Positions 60,510 through 64,000 of a stretch of DNA of 64,000 nucleotides are shown here, one piece after another. This stretch comes from Pseudomonas sp. RIT288 (lineage in GTDB: Bacteria; Pseudomonadota; Gammaproteobacteria; Pseudomonadales; Pseudomonadaceae). The notes under the pieces were generated by a model that did not search any database, had not been told where the DNA came from, and worked only from the letters and a program-made list of their open reading frames with translations. The stretch spans positions 1 to 64,000 of the forward strand of contig NZ_JFYN01000017.1 in NCBI RefSeq assembly GCF_000631985.1, written 5' to 3'. The position numbers and the translations under genes are program-made. The number at the start of each line of letters is the position of its first letter. The first letter of the stretch is position 1.

Positions 60510-62657
60510 TCAGACCCGGAACTGATCCATCAGGCTCTGCTGCTGATTCGCCAGACTGTTCAGCGACTGGCTTACCCGCGCCGACTCATTGGCCTGTCCG
60601 GACAGCGATTCGGTCACATCACGAATGGTCGCCACGTTGTTGTTGATCTCCTCGGCCACCGCGCTCTGTTCTTCGGCTGCGCTGGCGATCTGCAGGTTCA
60701 TGTCGCTGATCACCGTCACCGCATCACCGATCTGGCGCAAGGCTGTCACCGCTTGCCCGACCTGCTCGACACTGCCCTGAGCCTGTCGATGGCTGTTGCC
60801 CATCGAACCGACCACGTCCTGGGTGCCGGTCTGCAGTTGCTCGATGACCTGACGGGTTTCTTCCACCGAATCTTGGGTGCGGCGGGCGAGGTTGCGCACT
60901 TCGTCGGCGACCACGGCAAAACCGCGCCCGGCTTCACCGGCACGCGCTGCTTCGATCGCCGCGTTGAGCGCCAGCAGGTTGGTCTGCTCGGCGATGGCGC
61001 GGATGGTTTCCAGCACGGTGCCGATCTTCTCGCTGTTGGCGGCCAGCCCTTCGACCTGGACCATCGCCGCACTCATGTCGGCGGCGAGGGTGTCGATGCT
61101 CGCGGTGGTCTGATCGATCACGGTCAGGCCCTGGCGGGTGGCGCGGTCGGCGTCCTTGGCGGCTTCGGCGGCTTGCGCGGCGCTGCGCGCAACGTCCTGC
61201 GCGGTGGCGCTCATTTCGTGGGAGGCGGTGGCGACCTGATCGACCTGGCGGTATTGCTGCTCCATGCCGGCGCTGGTCTGGGTAGCGATGGCCGAGGACT
61301 GGTCGGCGGTGTTGCGCGCGTCCTGCACCGAGCGTTTCACCTCGGCGATGATCGGCTGCAGCTTGTCGAGGAACTTGTTGAACCAGCCGGCCAGCTGACC
61401 GAGTTCATCCTGTTTGTCATAGGCCAGACGTCGGGTCAGATCGCCTTCGCCGCTGGCAATGTCTTCCAGCATATGCGCGACGCCGAGGATCGGCTTGGTC
61501 ACGCTGCGCGCCATCAGCCACACCAGCAGCAGGCCGACCAGGGCTGCGAGCGCGCCCAGGCTCAGTTCGATCAGGGTGCCGGAATTGTTGCTCGCATCCA
61601 GTTGCTGCTTGAGCGCTTCGGCGCGGCTGACCAGCACCTTTTGCGGCACGTCGAGCAACACGGCCCACGATGGGCCGCCGGGGATCGGCTGGAACGGCGA
61701 CAGCACTTTCAACTGGCCGTTGCTGTGCAGGCTGCTGACGCTGCTGCTGGCCGCGAGTTGACGCAGCAGTTCAGCGCCACTGACGGTGTCCACGGCATCC
61801 AGACGCTTGCTCAGTTTGCTGGCGTCCAGGCTGTAACCGGCGAGCAAGCCGGTGGGGCTGATGATGCTCACGGCGGTCTGACCGTCGTAGAGTTTTTTGC
61901 TCGCGCCCTGGCTGATCGCCTGCAGGCTGTTGAGGTTGATGTCCACCGACAGCGAGGCGATGACTTTGCCGTTGACCATCAGCGGAAAGACGATGCTGGT
62001 CATCAGCACGTTCTGGCCGTCGATCACATAAAAGTACGGTTCGATCACGCACGGTTTGAGCGTGGTGCGCGGGCAGGTGAACCAGGCGTTGGCAGCCTGA
62101 CCGCTGGGGCCGGTGCTGGTATCGGTCATGTCGCTTTCCGGCAGGGCCATTGAGGTGACTTTGCCGGGAGTCGGCTGCGACCAGTACAAGGCGAAACGAC
62201 CCTTGTCGTTGCTGCCCAGTTCGGCCTGACCGGCGAACAGTTCATCCTTGCCGTCCAGCGCGTTGGCTTCGAACACCAGCGACAGACCGAGCAGCTCCGG
62301 GTTGGCCTGCAGCGCGGACTTGACCTGGCGGGTCATGTCTTCGCGCAGGTCGAAGGCATCGAGGAAGCGCTTCTCGGCCTGTTCACGGAGGAACAGCACC
62401 TGCCGCGAGAAGCCGTGACCGTACTGATAGGCGTCCATGAACTGCTGGCGAATCCCGGCAGCCTGCACCTCACCTTGCGATTCAATGCGCGCCTGGGCCG
62501 ACTCGGTCAGCATCTCCATGCTCGAAGCCTTCACCAGCTCGGAGCTGTGCTCCATGCGATACAGCGAAAGACCCACCAGCAGGGTCACGATGCCTGCCAG
62601 GCACAGGCCGGCGAGCAGGGTGATTTTCCATTGAATGGAAAGTTGTCTGAGCGACAT
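60510..62657 (-). CDS. Methyl-accepting chemotaxis protein, TlpQ-like
   Basis: A 715-aa chemoreceptor. The first helix (ITLLAGLCLAGIVTLLVGLS) is followed by a large dCache periplasmic domain (about 45-380, with LLGLSLVFEANALDGKDELF and DINLNSLQAISQGASKKLYD), a second helix (LIELSLGALAALVGLLLVWL), HAMP, and the signalling hairpin with IRAIAEQTNLLALNAAIEAA and RAGEAGRGFAVVADEVRNLA. Size and synteny beside bqsRS and a permease suggest TlpQ, which in P. aeruginosa senses histamine and polyamines. No C-terminal CheR-binding pentapeptide is present. The ATG at 62657 has AAGGACG upstream; the longer frame is rejected. Confidence 0.88.
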   Translation of the reverse strand: MSLRQLSIQWKITLLAGLCLAGIVTLLVGLSLYRMEHSSELVKASSMEMLTESAQARIESQGEVQAAGIRQQFMDAYQYGHGFSRQVLFLREQAEKRFLDAFDLREDMTRQVKSALQANPELLGLSLVFEANALDGKDELFAGQAELGSNDKGRFALYWSQPTPGKVTSMALPESDMTDTSTGPSGQAANAWFTCPRTTLKPCVIEPYFYVIDGQNVLMTSIVFPLMVNGKVIASLSVDINLNSLQAISQGASKKLYDGQTAVSIISPTGLLAGYSLDASKLSKRLDAVDTVSGAELLRQLAASSSVSSLHSNGQLKVLSPFQPIPGGPSWAVLLDVPQKVLVSRAEALKQQLDASNNSGTLIELSLGALAALVGLLLVWLMARSVTKPILGVAHMLEDIASGEGDLTRRLAYDKQDELGQLAGWFNKFLDKLQPIIAEVKRSVQDARNTADQSSAIATQTSAGMEQQYRQVDQVATASHEMSATAQDVARSAAQAAEAAKDADRATRQGLTVIDQTTASIDTLAADMSAAMVQVEGLAANSEKIGTVLETIRAIAEQTNLLALNAAIEAARAGEAGRGFAVVADEVRNLARRTQDSVEETRQVIEQLQTGTQDVVGSMGNSHRQAQGSVEQVGQAVTALRQIGDAVTVISDMNLQIASAAEEQSAVAEEINNNVATIRDVTESLSGQANESARVSQSLNSLANQQQSLMDQFRV

Positions 62658-62772
62658 GGCGACGTCCTTATTCGATAAATATCTGAGACTTTGCACTGTA
62701 ACGGCCGCGTTCAGGCTTTCTTTATTGTTCAGGCGCAATATGACCAATTGCCGCATGCAACCCCAATCCCCT

Positions 62773-62888
62773 GTAGGAGCTGCCACAGGCTCGGGCCGCG
62801 TTCGGACGATCTTTTGATTTTTTTTTTAAAAATCAAAATCAAAAGATCGTCCGAACGCGGCCCGAGCCTGCGGCATCTCCTACAGGGT
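62773..62888. repeat. Long inverted REP-type repeat upstream of tlpQ
   Basis: GTAGGAGCTGCCACAGGCTC, then GGGCCGCGTTCGGACGATC, is mirrored by GATCGTCCGAACGCGGCCC and GAGCCTGCGGCATCTCCTAC across a poly-A/T centre, giving arms of about 45 bases. It lies between the divergent tlpQ and the permease gene (395-bp gap), which otherwise contains only promoter DNA. Confidence 0.8.
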
Positions 62889-63052
62889 TGTTCATCGGTT
62901 GTTACATTCGGTTGCTTTGACACCGCCGCCACTCTGCGGCACAGTGCGCGCCCTTCTAATAAGACCCTCTTTGCAAATCCGCCGGTGAACCGTTGGCGGA
63001 CTCATCCTGTCTGGCGGTGATGATTTCATCGCAGTGTTTTTGAGGTAGTGAA

Positions 63053-64000
63053 ATGAATGCAGTGATTGCTGCGGTCGGCGTCATGCTGATCCTCAGCCTG
63101 TCCCGCGTGCACGTGGTGATCGCCCTGATCGTCGGTGCGCTGGTCGGTGGCCTGACCGGTGGTCTGGGCATCGACGCCACGCTCAAGGCGTTCAACAGCG
63201 GCCTGGGTGGCGGGGCGACGGTGGCGTTGTCCTACGCATTGCTCGGCGCTTTCGCCGTGGCGATTGCCAAGTCCGGTCTGGCCCATGCGCTGGCCGACAA
63301 GGCCCTGGCGATGGTCGATCGCCAGCATTCGACCGGCGGCGGCAGCGTCAAATGGCTGCTGATCGGTCTGCTGTGGGTGGTGGCGATTGCCTCGCAGAAC
63401 ATCCTGCCGATCCACATTGCGTTCATTCCGCTGCTGGTGCCGCCGCTGCTCTATGTACTGACCAAGTTGCAGCTGGATCGCCGGTTGATCGCCTGCGTCA
63501 TGACCTTCGGCCTGATCACCCCGTACATGGTGTTCCCGGTGGGGTTCGGCAACATCTTTCTCAACCAGATTCTGCTGGCCAACGTCAGCAAGGCCGGGGT
63601 CGATATCAGCCAGATCAACGTCATGCACGCCATGGCGATTCCGGCGCTGGGCATGGTCTTCGGCCTGTTGCTGGCGGTGTTTTTCAGCTATCGCAAGAAG
63701 CGCGTTTACGATCTGCAGAAGATCGAGCAGGTCGAGCAGGTCAGTGTTGCGTACAACCCGAAGACCCTCGGCATTGCCGGTCTGGCGATTGCCGCCGCGT
63801 TCATCATTCAGCTGCTGCTGGACTCGATGATTATCGGCGCACTGGCCGGATTCCTGATCTTCTCGGCCTCGGGCATCGTCAAGTGGCGTGAGACCGACGA
63901 TCTGTTCACCGAAGGCATGAAGATGATGGCGATGATCGGCTTCATCATGATCTCCGCCTCGGGTTTTGCCGAAGTGCTCAAGGCCACCGGCGAAGTGCGC
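63053..64000 (+). CDS. Na+/H+ antiporter-family permease, cut by the window end
   Basis: The first 316 codons of an inner-membrane carrier; the frame is open to the last base. Repeated hydrophobic segments include VIALIVGALVGGLTGGLGID, WLLIGLLWVVAIASQNILPI and LIACVMTFGLITPYMVFPVG, as in the YuiF-type Na+/H+ antiporter family. It corresponds by order to the transporter gene next to tlpQ in P. aeruginosa. Substrate is uncertain; histamine, amino acids or Na+ are all possible in this context. The ATG at 63053 has GAGGT upstream. Confidence 0.8.
   Translation, partial: MNAVIAAVGVMLILSLSRVHVVIALIVGALVGGLTGGLGIDATLKAFNSGLGGGATVALSYALLGAFAVAIAKSGLAHALADKALAMVDRQHSTGGGSVKWLLIGLLWVVAIASQNILPIHIAFIPLLVPPLLYVLTKLQLDRRLIACVMTFGLITPYMVFPVGFGNIFLNQILLANVSKAGVDISQINVMHAMAIPALGMVFGLLLAVFFSYRKKRVYDLQKIEQVEQVSVAYNPKTLGIAGLAIAAAFIIQLLLDSMIIGALAGFLIFSASGIVKWRETDDLFTEGMKMMAMIGFIMISASGFAEVLKATGEVR

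Overview
The window is chromosomal DNA from a fluorescent Pseudomonas, most likely of the P. fluorescens group. The reasons are a pyoverdine maturation and export block in near P. aeruginosa gene order, two REP families typical of this group (a 'GTAGGAGCTGCCGCAGGCTG' type and a 'TGTGGGAGCGAGCCTGCTCG' type) in many intergenic gaps, high GC, and a bqsRS-tlpQ-transporter block that matches my memory of the PA2653-PA2659 order. No rRNA, tRNA, insertion sequence, prophage or CRISPR array was seen.

Layout. 1-1343: a gene-free repetitive tract holding two imperfect ~630-bp direct repeats. 1344-18535: the pyoverdine block fpvA, pvdE, pvdO, pvdN, pvdM (minus), pvdP (plus), opmQ, pvdT, pvdR (minus), fpvI and pvdA (plus). 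Five exact iron-starvation boxes (TAAAT-N16-CGT) head pvdE, pvdMNO, pvdP, pvdRT-opmQ and pvdA. Ferribactin would be flipped to the periplasm by PvdE, matured by PvdP/M/N/O, exported by PvdRT-OpmQ and taken up by FpvA. The genes pvdF and fpvR, which P. aeruginosa has here, are missing. 19108-22704: magnesium genes mgtA (with a long structured leader) and mgtC. 22913-29101: a Roc/Sad-like c-di-GMP signalling locus with a RocR-like EAL regulator, a RocA1-like NarL regulator and a BvgS/RocS1-like hybrid kinase, plus two paralogous pseudo-receivers. Both pseudo-receivers carry the inverted repeat TTTAGGA-N4-TCCTACA at the same distance from their start codons; this is the most interesting signal in the window.

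29106-36382: dkgB, a pirin, an MscS channel with a cNMP-binding domain, an AhpD-like protein with a REP-amplified tail, and an EmrAB-type efflux pair. 36724-43034: a TpsB/TpsA two-partner secretion pair whose exoprotein has no recognisable toxin tip. 43359-49322: nhaA (with a candidate nhaA-I/Li+ riboswitch leader), a small cytochrome c, and a fecI-fecR-fecA ferric citrate uptake system. 49412-57565: an MFS carrier, a DapF-fold protein with both catalytic cysteines replaced by serine, codA-codB, an alpha/beta hydrolase with an Asp nucleophile, queD and a patatin. 57798-64000: two PepSY proteins, a BqsR/BqsS-like two-component system preceded by a BqsR-box-like site, a TlpQ-like chemoreceptor, and a permease cut by the window end.

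REP elements are unusually active here. In at least three places a REP-containing segment has been tandemly duplicated together with the last codons of a neighbouring gene (fpvA, the AhpD-like gene, tpsA/nhaA). Two further arrays (11207-11694, 50664-51163) are tandem amplifications with 131-134-bp periods.
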